The notes under the pieces are model-generated. The model did not search any database. It was given only the letters and a program-made list of their open reading frames with translations, and was not told the DNA's origin. The position numbers and the translations under genes are program-made. From assembly GCA_963766365.1 (NCBI GenBank), contig CAVXZK010000009.1, forward strand, positions 1 through 64,000: DNA of 64,000 nt, given 5' to 3'. Origin of the DNA: JALORV01 sp963766365 (lineage in GTDB: Bacteria; Pseudomonadota; Gammaproteobacteria; Burkholderiales; Burkholderiaceae_F). Of the stretch, positions 24,994 to 33,303 are shown one piece after another. Position 1 is the first letter of the stretch; every line of letters starts with the position of its first letter.

Positions 24994-26346
24994 TCAGGAG
25001 AGCAGCCGCATCAAATCGTTATAGAGCGCCAGCATGGTCAGCAGGCCCAGCAGCGCCACACCGGCACGCTGCCCCCACTCGATGACCCAATCCGCTGGCG
25101 GGCTGCCCTTGAGAATTTCGATCAGATAATACAGGAGGTGCCCTCCATCGAGCATCGGAATCGGCAGCAGGTTAAGCACTGCGAGGCTGATGGAAACGAG
25201 CGCAAGGAAATTCAGGAACGGCGCGACGCCGATGCGCGCGGTCTGGCCGGCGTAGTCCGCGATCGTGACCGGACCCGAGAGGTTCTTCCACGAAGCCTCG
25301 CCGGTGATCATCTTGCCGAGCATCTTCACCGAGAACACCGCGGTGTCCCAGGTCTTGCCCGTCGCCAGCACAACGCTTTCGAACGGCCCGTACTGAACCT
25401 TGATCAGTGGGGGCCGGTCGCTCAACTCCGCCCCGATGCGACCAATAGCCTTGCCCTGCTCGTCGTTCACCAGCGCCGGGGTCACGGCGAGCCGCACGAA
25501 CTCACCGCCACGTTCCACGCCCAGTTCGAGTGACCGACCCGCGGAGGAACGAATGCGCTCGATCAGGTCGCGCGCGGACTTGACCTCGTTGCCGCCAGCC
25601 TCGACGATGGTGTCGCCGACGCGCAGGCCGGCGCGTGCCGCCACGCTGTCGTCCGACATCCGGTTGATCCGTGGCGGTCCGGTGTAGGGCAGCACGCCGA
25701 GCCCGGCCACGACGTCCGTCTCGAGGTCCGCTGAAGACAGTTCGCCGGGCTCGATGGTCAGGCTGCGTCGCTGCCGGTCGGCACCCTCGACCTCGACCGC
25801 AATCGGTGCTTGAGCCACCGCCTTCTGCAGCAGCAACCAGCGCAGCTCGTTCCACGACCGAACTGCAGTACCGTCGACTTCGACGACGGTGTCGCCGGCT
25901 TCGACACCGCCACGGGCTGCTGCAGTGGCCGCCGGCGGCGTCCCCAGCGTCGCGCGCGGCTCGAACACACCAATGACGTTGAGCAGCCAGTAGACGAAGA
26001 TCGCCAACAGCAGGTTGGCCACGGGACCGGCCAGAACGATCGCGATGCGCTTGCCGACCGTCTGGCGGTTGAATGCGCGTGCGGCCTCCTGCTCGGAAGC
26101 GGGGGCGGCCTCCGGATCGCGCTCGTCGAGCATCCGTACATAGCCACCGAGAGGCAACGCCGAGACGACCCACTCGGTCCGGTCCGGCCCGCGCACCCAG
26201 CGCGCGATCGGTCGGCCGAACCCGATCGAGAAGCGCAGCACTTTGACGCCACACCAGCGCGCGACCCAGTAATGGCCGAGTTCATGAATGACGATCAGCA
26301 CGCCGAGCGTGACGAGGAATGCAACTACAGTGGTCATCAGGTTCAT
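24994..26346 (-). CDS. rseP: RIP metalloprotease RseP
   Basis: 450 aa site-2 protease. Zinc motif HELGH in LIVIHELGHYWVARWCGV near the N-terminus, two PDZ domains in the middle, and the second active-site motif LLPIPMLDGGHLL near the C-terminus, with four expected membrane segments. It cleaves anti-sigma factor RseA-type proteins and leftover signal peptides in the membrane. The ATG at 26346 has GAGGA at 5-nt spacing, better than the ATG three codons later. The partner RseA/RseB genes are not in this window. Confidence 0.95.
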   Translation of the reverse strand: MNLMTTVVAFLVTLGVLIVIHELGHYWVARWCGVKVLRFSIGFGRPIARWVRGPDRTEWVVSALPLGGYVRMLDERDPEAAPASEQEAARAFNRQTVGKRIAIVLAGPVANLLLAIFVYWLLNVIGVFEPRATLGTPPAATAAARGGVEAGDTVVEVDGTAVRSWNELRWLLLQKAVAQAPIAVEVEGADRQRRSLTIEPGELSSADLETDVVAGLGVLPYTGPPRINRMSDDSVAARAGLRVGDTIVEAGGNEVKSARDLIERIRSSAGRSLELGVERGGEFVRLAVTPALVNDEQGKAIGRIGAELSDRPPLIKVQYGPFESVVLATGKTWDTAVFSVKMLGKMITGEASWKNLSGPVTIADYAGQTARIGVAPFLNFLALVSISLAVLNLLPIPMLDGGHLLYYLIEILKGSPPADWVIEWGQRAGVALLGLLTMLALYNDLMRLLS

Positions 26347-26354
26347 GCGGTTCC

Positions 26355-27518
26355 TCAGCCGTGCTCTGCAACGACACGCGCGGCGCACTCCCGCGCCAGC
26401 GAGTCAATCTCGAGAATTTCGTCCACCGTCGCTGCCGCTGCGGGCTGATACTCGTCGAGTACCCGCTGAATCGTCGGCGCGATACGGACAAACGGCAAGC
26501 GCCGCTCCAGGAACGCTTCGACAGCGACTTCGTTGGCGGCGTTCAACACTGCGCTCGTCGCGCCTCCGGCACGCAACGCACGATAGGCGAAGCCGAGGCA
26601 GGGGAAGCGCGCCAGGTCCGGGGCTTCGAAGGTCAGCGCACCCAGGCGCGTGAAGTCGAGCCGATTCGCACCGCTCTCGACCCGGTCGGGCCACGCCAGC
26701 GCGTACGCAAGCGGCGTGCGCATATCCGGCGAACCGAGTTGCGCCAGCACCGAGCCGTCCGGAAACTCGACCATCGAATGAATCACGCTTTGTGGATGAA
26801 TCACCACGTCGATGCGTTCAGCTGGCATGCCGAACAGCCAGCTTGCCTCGATCACTTCGAGGCCCTTGTTCATCAGCGTGGCCGAATCCACGGAAATCTT
26901 GCGCCCCATTACCCAGTTCGGGTGCGCGCAGGCTTCGTCCGGCGTAACGCTGTCCAGGTCCCGTCGATTGAGGAAGGGTCCGCCCGAGGCGGTCAGCACG
27001 AGGCGCGCCTGGCCACGCTGTTCGTCGCTCGAGCCAGCGAGGCACTGGTGGATCGCATTGTGTTCGCTGTCGACGGGCAGCAGTTCCCCGCCCGCCTTGC
27101 GGACTGCGGCTATCAGCAGGCTGCCGGCACAGACGATGGCCTCCTTGTTCGCCAGCAGCAGGCGCTTGCCGGACTGCGCCGCCGCAAGCGTTGGCATCAG
27201 CCCTGCTGCCCCGACAATTGCCGCCAGCACGGTGTCGACTTCCGGCGCCTGCGCCACTTCGGCAAGAGCCGTTGCCCCGGACCGTGCCACGCAACCCGAA
27301 CCCCGCGCACGCAACGCGTCGCGAAGCTCGCCCTCGCGACGAATGTCGCCGATCACCGCTACGGACGCGTCGTGGCGTGCGGCGAGTTCGGCGAGCGCCG
27401 CCGCGTTCGACTGAGCCGTCAGCGCGTGGATACGGTAGCGACCGGGATGGCGCGCGACAACGTCCAGCGCGCTGGTGCCGATCGACCCCGTCGCTCCGAG
27501 CAGCGTGATCGTCCGCAT
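26355..27518 (-). CDS. dxr: 1-deoxy-D-xylulose-5-phosphate reductoisomerase
   Basis: 387 aa. It makes MEP from DXP with NADPH, the second step of the non-mevalonate isoprenoid pathway, supplying uppS downstream products. NADPH motif LLGATGSIGTSALDVV at the N-terminus; metal/substrate residues in PVDSEHNAI, TASGGPF and MGRKISVDSATLMNKGLEVIEA. Its ATG overlaps the cdsA stop by 1 nt, and its stop precedes the rseP start by 8 nt. Confidence 0.97.
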   Translation of the reverse strand: MRTITLLGATGSIGTSALDVVARHPGRYRIHALTAQSNAAALAELAARHDASVAVIGDIRREGELRDALRARGSGCVARSGATALAEVAQAPEVDTVLAAIVGAAGLMPTLAAAQSGKRLLLANKEAIVCAGSLLIAAVRKAGGELLPVDSEHNAIHQCLAGSSDEQRGQARLVLTASGGPFLNRRDLDSVTPDEACAHPNWVMGRKISVDSATLMNKGLEVIEASWLFGMPAERIDVVIHPQSVIHSMVEFPDGSVLAQLGSPDMRTPLAYALAWPDRVESGANRLDFTRLGALTFEAPDLARFPCLGFAYRALRAGGATSAVLNAANEVAVEAFLERRLPFVRIAPTIQRVLDEYQPAAAATVDEILEIDSLARECAARVVAEHG

Positions 27519-28351
27519 CAGCGGGCCCAGGTCCAGAACAGCGCCGCGGCAGGCAGCAGGGCCAGCATCGCATCGAGCCGGTCGTAGAAGCCGCCGTGGC
27601 CAGGCAGCAGATGACCGCTGTCCTTTGTTCCGGCCTGACGCTTCAGCAGGCTTTCGAAAAGATCGCCGACGATCGAAACGGCCACGAGGAAGGCAAGGGC
27701 AGGAAGCGCGGCAATGACGCCAAAGGCATCAAGCAAGCGATTGGTATAGATAGGCGCGGCGGGGACTGCCTTCCACACAACCATCGCCACGATGATGACC
27801 GCGGCGATCGCCCCCCACACGCCGGCCCAGGTCTTGCCGGGGCTGATGTGCGGCGCAAGTTTTTTGCGACCGAATGCGCGCCCGCTGAAGTAAGCCGCCG
27901 TGTCGGCGAGCCAAACGATGACCAGCACCGACAGCAGCGTGGCCGCCCCAACGCGCAGGAAAAGCATCAGTGCACACCACGCAGCCAGCGGAAGCAGCAC
28001 GGCGAGCACAGTCGACAACGAAGGCGCAATGCGCACCGGCCCGCTTCGCTCGGACCGCAGCAGCAGGCTACCCACTACGAGCCAGACTCCGGTGGCAACG
28101 GCTACCAACGGCATCGTCGCAGCGTCGACCAGAGACGGGGCTGCGACCAGCGCGGCGACCTGGGCGGCACCCAGCACGAGCGCCACCGCGACAGCGGACG
28201 CAAGACGCCACCCTGCAAGCCGCAGCCATTCGGCCTGCGCAAGCGCGAAAGCGACCGTCAGCAGAATGGCAAACGCAAGCGCAGACCAGGCCAGTGCCCC
28301 CAGCAGGAGCGCAACCAGGACAAGCGCCGTGATGACCCGCTGCTTCAGCAC
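27518..28351 (-). CDS. cdsA: phosphatidate cytidylyltransferase
   Basis: 277 aa, a polytopic inner-membrane enzyme that makes CDP-diacylglycerol from phosphatidic acid and CTP. About eight hydrophobic segments, and the C-terminal CdsA signature ESLLKRQAGTKDSGHLLPGHGG followed by the DRLD residues. The start is GTG 28351 with GAGG 8 nt upstream, 10 nt after the uppS stop. Confidence 0.95.
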   Translation of the reverse strand: MLKQRVITALVLVALLLGALAWSALAFAILLTVAFALAQAEWLRLAGWRLASAVAVALVLGAAQVAALVAAPSLVDAATMPLVAVATGVWLVVGSLLLRSERSGPVRIAPSLSTVLAVLLPLAAWCALMLFLRVGAATLLSVLVIVWLADTAAYFSGRAFGRKKLAPHISPGKTWAGVWGAIAAVIIVAMVVWKAVPAAPIYTNRLLDAFGVIAALPALAFLVAVSIVGDLFESLLKRQAGTKDSGHLLPGHGGFYDRLDAMLALLPAAALFWTWAR

Positions 28352-28361
28352 GCAGCGGCCC

Positions 28362-29138
28362 TCAGGCGGCGTTCTGGATCGATGACTCGGCCTCGATCTG
28401 CTCGCCGGTCAGCCCGAAGCGGCGCTGCCGGCCGGCGTACCAGCGCAATGCCGCGTCAAGCTCGACCGCGTCGAAATCCGGCCACAGCACATCACTGAAG
28501 TACAACTCGGCATAGGCCATCTGCCACAGCAGGAAGTTGCTGACACGGCGCTCGCCGCCGGTGCGGATCAACAGGTCCGGATGGGGCGCGAACGCCAGCG
28601 CAAGACGCTGTTCGATCGCCTTCTCGTCGATGCGCACATCGGTCCGGCCGGAGGCCAGCTGCTCGCGTGCGGCGCGTTCGGCTGCCTGCGCGATGTCCCA
28701 GCGGCCGCCGTAGTTCGCGCAGACTGTCAGGTGCAGCCGGTTGTTGCTCTCGGTGCGCCGCTCGGACTCGGCGATCAGTCGCCGTAGCTCCGGATTGAAG
28801 GCGGCGATGTCACCGACGATGCGCATGCGGACCCCGAGTTCGACGAGCTTGTCGATCTCGCGCTGCAGCGCCATCATGAACAGGCGCATCAGCGTCGAGA
28901 CTTCGTCGGCGGGACGGCGCCAGTTTTCCGAACTGAAGGCGAAGAGCGTCAGGTACTCGATACCGCGCTCGCCACACGCACCCAGCGCCGCCCGTACCGC
29001 CTCCACCCCACGATGGTGCCCAGCGACACGCGGATTGCCGCGCGATACGGCCCACCGGCCATTGCCGTCCATGATGATCGCGACGTGCCGCGGCCGGACG
29101 GCTGCAGCAGGCTGCGCTGATCGCGGGTCGTCGCTCAC
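28362..29138 (-). CDS. uppS: undecaprenyl diphosphate synthase
   Basis: 258 aa cis-prenyltransferase producing the C55 lipid carrier for peptidoglycan and O-antigen. The catalytic Asp is in IIMDGNGRWA; further conserved blocks are GHHRGVEAVR, TLFAFSSENWRRP and LLIRTGGERRVSNFLLWQ. The start is GTG in GTGAGCGAC, 17 nt after the frr stop. The N-terminus carries a short Ala/Pro extension, common in betaproteobacteria. Confidence 0.96.
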   Translation of the reverse strand: MSDDPRSAQPAAAVRPRHVAIIMDGNGRWAVSRGNPRVAGHHRGVEAVRAALGACGERGIEYLTLFAFSSENWRRPADEVSTLMRLFMMALQREIDKLVELGVRMRIVGDIAAFNPELRRLIAESERRTESNNRLHLTVCANYGGRWDIAQAAERAAREQLASGRTDVRIDEKAIEQRLALAFAPHPDLLIRTGGERRVSNFLLWQMAYAELYFSDVLWPDFDAVELDAALRWYAGRQRRFGLTGEQIEAESSIQNAA

Positions 29139-29155
29139 GGAACGTCGCCAGCCGT

Positions 29156-29716
29156 CTAGACGGTCAGCACCTCTTTTTCCTTCTCGACGACCATTCTGTC
29201 GACCTCGACCACGTAACGGTCCGTCAGTTTCTGGATCGCCTCCTCGGCACGCCGGTCTTCGTCCTCGGAGATCGTCTTCGCCTTGAGCAGTTCCTTGACC
29301 TGATGGTTGGCATCGCGACGCAGATTGCGGATGGCCACCTTCGCATTCTCGCCCTCGTGCTTGACGACCTTCACCAGTTCCTTGCGCCGCTGCTCCGTGA
29401 GAGGGGGCATCGGCACACGGACGAGGTCGCCAGTGGTCGCCGGATTGAGGCCAAGGTCCGAGTCACGGATCGCCTTCTCGACGACCGGGACCATCTTCTT
29501 TTCCCACGGCTGCACGGTGATCGTGCGGGAGTCGCCGAGACCGATCTGCGCCACCTGCGAGAGCGGCACCATCGACCCGTAGTAGTCCACCTGGATGTGG
29601 TCCAGCAGGCCCGTATGTGCGCGGCCCGTGCGGATCTTCGAATAGTCGCCCCGCAGCGCTTCGACCGACTTCTGCATCTTCTGTTCGGTGGTCTTCTGGA
29701 TCTCAGCAATGTTCAT
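29156..29716 (-). CDS. frr: ribosome recycling factor
   Basis: 186 aa, standard length. With EF-G it splits post-termination ribosomes. Conserved: the N-terminal helix with KIRTGRAHTGLLDHIQVDYYGS, then SRTITVQPWEKKMV and NLRRDANHQVKELLK. It lies between pyrH and uppS, as in most bacteria. Confidence 0.97.
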   Translation of the reverse strand: MNIAEIQKTTEQKMQKSVEALRGDYSKIRTGRAHTGLLDHIQVDYYGSMVPLSQVAQIGLGDSRTITVQPWEKKMVPVVEKAIRDSDLGLNPATTGDLVRVPMPPLTEQRRKELVKVVKHEGENAKVAIRNLRRDANHQVKELLKAKTISEDEDRRAEEAIQKLTDRYVVEVDRMVVEKEKEVLTV

Positions 29717-29740
29717 TCGGCTCTCCTTGCACCGGGTTCC

Positions 29741-30469
29741 TCAGACGTGCACCAGCGTGCCCTCGTCCTCGCCGAGCACGACGCGCTTGAGTGCGCCCGG
29801 CTTGGTGATATTGAACACCTTGATCGGCAAACGCTGGTCCCGGCACAGTGCGAACGCCGTGGCGTCCATGATCTGCAGGTTGCGTCCCAGCGCTTCGTCG
29901 AATGTGATCGTCGAGTAGCGTGTCGCCTTGGGATCCTTCTTCGGATCAGCGGAATAGACTCCGTCGACCTTGGTCGCCTTCAGCACGATCTGCGCCCCGA
30001 TCTCCGAGCCGCGCAACGCCGCCGCGGTGTCGGTCGTGAAGAACGGGTTGCCGGTGCCGGCTGCAAAGATGACGACACGGCCCTCTTCCAGGTAGCGCAG
30101 CGCCTTCGGCCGGATATACGGTTCCACCACCTGTTCGATGTTCAGCGCCGATTGCACGCGCGCCTCGATCCTCGCGCGGCGCATCGCATCCTGCAGCGCC
30201 ATCGCGTTCATGATGGTGGCCATCATTCCCATGTAGTCGGCCGTGGCACGGTCCATGCCGCCGGCGCCGAGGGCGACACCGCGAAAGATATTGCCACCGC
30301 CGATGACGATGGCGACCTCGACCCCCAGCTGCACCACTTCGCCGATGTCCGCGACCATCGCTTCCACGGTCTGGCGATTGATGCCGAAAGCATCGTCACC
30401 CATCAGGGCCTCGCCCGACAGCTTCAGCAGGACGCGTCGGTAAGCGGGAGTCGTCGAGGCTCCGGTCAT
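29741..30469 (-). CDS. pyrH: UMP kinase
   Basis: 242 aa, amino-acid-kinase fold hexamer that phosphorylates UMP. Motifs: LLKLSGEALMG, IVIGGGNIFRG, FAAGTGNPFFTTDTAAALR and ATKVDGVYSADPKKDPKA. The ATG at 30469 directly follows a purine-rich GGGGGAG; the frame continues upstream only into the tsf coding region. The gap to the tsf stop is 16 nt. Confidence 0.97.
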   Translation of the reverse strand: MTGASTTPAYRRVLLKLSGEALMGDDAFGINRQTVEAMVADIGEVVQLGVEVAIVIGGGNIFRGVALGAGGMDRATADYMGMMATIMNAMALQDAMRRARIEARVQSALNIEQVVEPYIRPKALRYLEEGRVVIFAAGTGNPFFTTDTAAALRGSEIGAQIVLKATKVDGVYSADPKKDPKATRYSTITFDEALGRNLQIMDATAFALCRDQRLPIKVFNITKPGALKRVVLGEDEGTLVHV

Positions 30470-30485
30470 CGCTCCCCCTTGCGCC

Positions 30486-31373
30486 TCAGCCCCGCGCCGC
30501 GGCCGCCTGCGCAGCGACCTCGGCGGCGAAGTCGGTCTGTTTCTTCTCGATGCCCTCGCCGACGACATAGAGCACGAACTGGTTCACTTTCGCGCTCTTC
30601 GCCTTCAGCAGCTGCTCGATCGTCTGCTTGCCGTCCTCGGCCTTGACAAAGACCTGGCCCAGCAGCGTGACTTCCTTCAGAAACTTCTGCACCGTGCCCT
30701 CGGCGATCTTCTCGAGCATCGCCTCCGGCTTGCCGGCCTCACGGGCCTTTTCGACCGCGATGCGCCGCTCGGCATCCAGCAGGTCGGCCGACACGCCGCT
30801 TGCATCGAGCGACTTGGGCTTGCTCGCCGCGATATGCATTGCGACATCCTTCGCTAGGTCACCCTCCGCGCCGGTGATGTCGAGCAGCACGCCGATCTTG
30901 CTGCCTCCGTGCACGTAGCTCGCCAGCGTTCCCGCGGCTTCAACTCGCGCAAACCTGCGGATCGCCATGTTTTCGCCGATCTTGCCGACCAGCGCGGTAC
31001 GCACCGACTCGACGGTGCCGCCGGCCAGCGGCAGGGCCGACAGTGCGGCGACATCGGCCGGGTTGCTGCGCGCCACCAGGGCCGCAAGGTCCCTGGCGAA
31101 CTTCAGGAAGTCATCGTTCTTCGCGACGAAGTCCGTTTCCGAGTTGACTTCGATGATCGCGCCCACCTTGCCGTCGATGTGCACGGCGACGACGCCTTCG
31201 GCCGCGATGCGCGCTGCCGCCTTGCTCGCCTTGTTGCCGAGCTTCACGCGCAGGATCTCTTCAGCCTTTGCCAGGTCACCGCCAGCCTCGGCAAGCGCCT
31301 TCTTGCATTCCATCATCGGCGCGTCGGTCTTTTCGCGCAGTTCCTTCACCATTGCTGCGGTGATTTCCGCCAT
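30486..31373 (-). CDS. tsf: translation elongation factor Ts
   Basis: 295 aa. Guanine nucleotide exchange factor for EF-Tu. N-terminal UBA-like domain MVKELREKTDAPMMECKKAL, the core TDFVAKND motif that inserts into EF-Tu, and the C-terminal module. It is downstream of rpsB with a hairpin terminator/attenuator between, which would lower tsf and distal expression relative to rpsB. Confidence 0.97.
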   Translation of the reverse strand: MAEITAAMVKELREKTDAPMMECKKALAEAGGDLAKAEEILRVKLGNKASKAAARIAAEGVVAVHIDGKVGAIIEVNSETDFVAKNDDFLKFARDLAALVARSNPADVAALSALPLAGGTVESVRTALVGKIGENMAIRRFARVEAAGTLASYVHGGSKIGVLLDITGAEGDLAKDVAMHIAASKPKSLDASGVSADLLDAERRIAVEKAREAGKPEAMLEKIAEGTVQKFLKEVTLLGQVFVKAEDGKQTIEQLLKAKSAKVNQFVLYVVGEGIEKKQTDFAAEVAAQAAAARG

Positions 31374-31405
31374 TCAATGCTCCTGCATTCGTTGAACTTC
31401 ATCGC

Positions 31406-31427
31406 AAAAAAGGGGCTTGCGCCCCTT
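31406..31427 (-). terminator. intrinsic terminator/attenuator between rpsB and tsf
   Basis: On the minus strand AAGGGGC, a GCAA (GNRA) loop and GCCCCTT form a 7-bp stem whose 3' arm runs into a T-tract. It lies about 24 nt after the rpsB stop. Partial termination would set the rpsB:tsf ratio; full termination would cut off the essential genes downstream unless tsf has its own promoter. Confidence 0.75.
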
Positions 31428-31450
31428 CTTGCCGCCTGCAACCGCGCAGG

Positions 31451-32203
31451 CTACTGCTGTCCTTCGGCGACCTCGACGAACTCCTCGTCGCCGCCGGTAA
31501 CGGCCTGGACGACGCCTTGCAGCGCGGCGGCCTTGCCTTCCAGCACCGCATCGGCGATGCCGCGGGCGTACAGGCGCACGGCACGGCTCGAGTCGTCGTT
31601 GCCCGGAATGACGTAGGTGACGCCTTCCGGGGAGTGATTCGTGTCGACCACCGCGACCACCGGGATGCCAAGCTTCGCGGCCTCCTGTACGGCGATCTTG
31701 TGGTAGCCGACATCGATGACGAACAGCGCATCCGGAAGAGCGTTCATGTCCTTGATGCCGCCGATCGACTTGTTGAGCTTCTCCACTTCGCGGGCGAAGT
31801 CGAGTGCCTCCTTCTTTGTCAGGCGCTCGGTGCCGTTGTCAGCGATGATCTGCTCCATCTCCTTGAGGCGCTTGATCGACACCTTCACCGTCTTGAAGTT
31901 GGTCAGCATGCCGCCGAGCCAGCGCTGGTCAACGAACGGCATGCCACAACGCTTGGCTTCCTCGACGATCGTGTCGCGCGCCTGCCGCTTGGTGCCGACC
32001 AACAGGATCGTCCCGCGATTGGTGGCCAGCTGGCGAACGAACTTGGTCGCGGCCTGGAACTGCTCGAGCGTGCGCTCGAGGTTGATGATGTGAATCTTGT
32101 TGCGGTGACCGAAGATGTACGGCGCCATCTTCGGATTCCAGAAGCGGGTCTGGTGACCGAAATGAACACCGGCCTCCAGCATTTGACGCATGGTCACGGA
32201 CAT
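31451..32203 (-). CDS. rpsB: 30S ribosomal protein S2
   Basis: 250 aa. N-terminal MRQMLEAGVHFGHQTRFWNPKM and the central RNA-binding region (NRGTILLVGTKRQA, QRWLGGMLTNF) are diagnostic. First gene of the 15-kb minus-strand operon. The ATG at 32203 has GGAG 9 nt upstream and gives the family N-terminus; the frame is open further upstream but lies in the leader. Transcription starts about 200 nt upstream. Confidence 0.97.
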   Translation of the reverse strand: MSVTMRQMLEAGVHFGHQTRFWNPKMAPYIFGHRNKIHIINLERTLEQFQAATKFVRQLATNRGTILLVGTKRQARDTIVEEAKRCGMPFVDQRWLGGMLTNFKTVKVSIKRLKEMEQIIADNGTERLTKKEALDFAREVEKLNKSIGGIKDMNALPDALFVIDVGYHKIAVQEAAKLGIPVVAVVDTNHSPEGVTYVIPGNDDSSRAVRLYARGIADAVLEGKAAALQGVVQAVTGGDEEFVEVAEGQQ

Positions 32204-32400
32204 GTCTGCATTCTCCAAGGTTGGGTCCAGCGCAATCGCCGACGCAGCCCGGTGTCGATCGTGAGGACACCGGAATGCACCTTGGTGGCGGTGCGCGCGA
32301 TTTCTGCCTCGCAAGACCCCGCAAACCAGGAGTCCTTTACGTGCCCGGGCTCCGATTTCGGGAAACTCGCCTAAGCTTTTGATTTCAAAGCGCGAGGCAG
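32204..32400 (-). promoter_or_regulatory. long structured rpsB 5' leader
   Basis: About 197 nt between the predicted start site and the rpsB ATG. In transcript order it holds a small hairpin GCACC/GGTGC (32277-32294) and then a perfect 8-bp stem CCGGTGTC/GACACCGG with a 9-nt loop (32249-32273), ending about 45 nt before the start codon. E. coli S2 represses its own mRNA through a structured rpsB leader, so this is a candidate S2-binding site; the match to that structure has not been tested. Confidence 0.5.
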
Positions 32401-32406
32401 CCCGAT

Positions 32407-32435
32407 ATTATAGCCACCTGTAGCGCTTCGCTCAA
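32407..32435 (-). promoter_or_regulatory. sigma-70 promoter of the rpsB operon
   Basis: TTGAGC (32430-32435) and a perfect TATAAT (32407-32412) are 17 nt apart on the minus strand. The reverse of the same -10 reads TATTAT on the plus strand, only about 50 nt before map, so divergent promoters may overlap here. Confidence 0.8.
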
Positions 32436-32456
32436 GCCGCCTGGACCGCGCCTTTT

Positions 32457-33299
32457 ATGACCATCGTGATCAAGACACCCGCCGACATCGAGGCGATGCG
32501 GCTCGCCGGCCGGCTGGCCGCCGAAGTGCTCGACTACATCGCCCCTTACGTCAAGCCGGGGGTGACCACCGGCGAGCTGGACCGGCTGTGCCACGAGTAC
32601 ATGGTCAGCGTCCAGGGCACGACGCCCGCACCGCTGAACTATGCCCCGCCAGGCTACCGGCCGTTTCCGAAGGCGATCTGCACCTCCGTCAACCACCAGG
32701 TCTGCCATGGCATCCCGGGCGACCGGGTGCTCAAGAACGGCGACGTCGTCAACATCGATGTCACGGTGATCAAGGACGGCTACCACGGCGACACCAGCCG
32801 CATGTACTTCGTTGGTGAGTCGTCGATCGCGGCCCGTCGCTTGTGCGAAGTGACGTACGACTGCATGTGGCTGGGAATCGAGCAGGTCCGGCCGGGCGCC
32901 ACGATCGGCGACATCGGTCATGCCATCCAGACTCATGCCGAAAAGCATGGCTACAGTGTGGTGCGCGAGTTCTGCGGGCACGGCATCGGTCGCAAGTTCC
33001 ACGAGGAACCGCAGATCCTGCACTACGGCAAGCCCGGTACGCTCGAGAAACTCGTCGCCGGCATGACCTTCACCGTCGAGCCGATGATCAACGCCGGCCG
33101 GCGGGAGATCAAGGAACTGGCCGATGGCTGGACCATCGTGACGAAGGACCACAGCCTGTCCGCGCAGTGGGAGCACACGGTCCTCGTGACCGAGACCGGC
33201 TACGAGGTCCTGACCCGCTCTGCCGCGACGCCGGCACCGCCGCGCTTCGTAGTAGCGGAGTGGACCGGCGTCACCTCGCCCGAGCCCGCCACCGCGTAA
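32457..33299 (+). CDS. map: methionine aminopeptidase, type I
   Basis: 280 aa. It removes the initiator Met after deformylation. The five metal ligands are in place: NIDVTV and GDTSRM (two Asp), GHGIGRKFHEEP (His), FTVEPM (Glu) and WEHTVLVTE (Glu). It is divergent from rpsB, the common arrangement, and 4 nt upstream of glnD. The peptide deformylase acting just before it is encoded at 35864-36409. The C-terminus carries about 15 extra residues rich in Pro and Ala. Confidence 0.96.
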   Translation: MTIVIKTPADIEAMRLAGRLAAEVLDYIAPYVKPGVTTGELDRLCHEYMVSVQGTTPAPLNYAPPGYRPFPKAICTSVNHQVCHGIPGDRVLKNGDVVNIDVTVIKDGYHGDTSRMYFVGESSIAARRLCEVTYDCMWLGIEQVRPGATIGDIGHAIQTHAEKHGYSVVREFCGHGIGRKFHEEPQILHYGKPGTLEKLVAGMTFTVEPMINAGRREIKELADGWTIVTKDHSLSAQWEHTVLVTETGYEVLTRSAATPAPPRFVVAEWTGVTSPEPATA

Positions 33300-33303
33300 T
33301 CAA

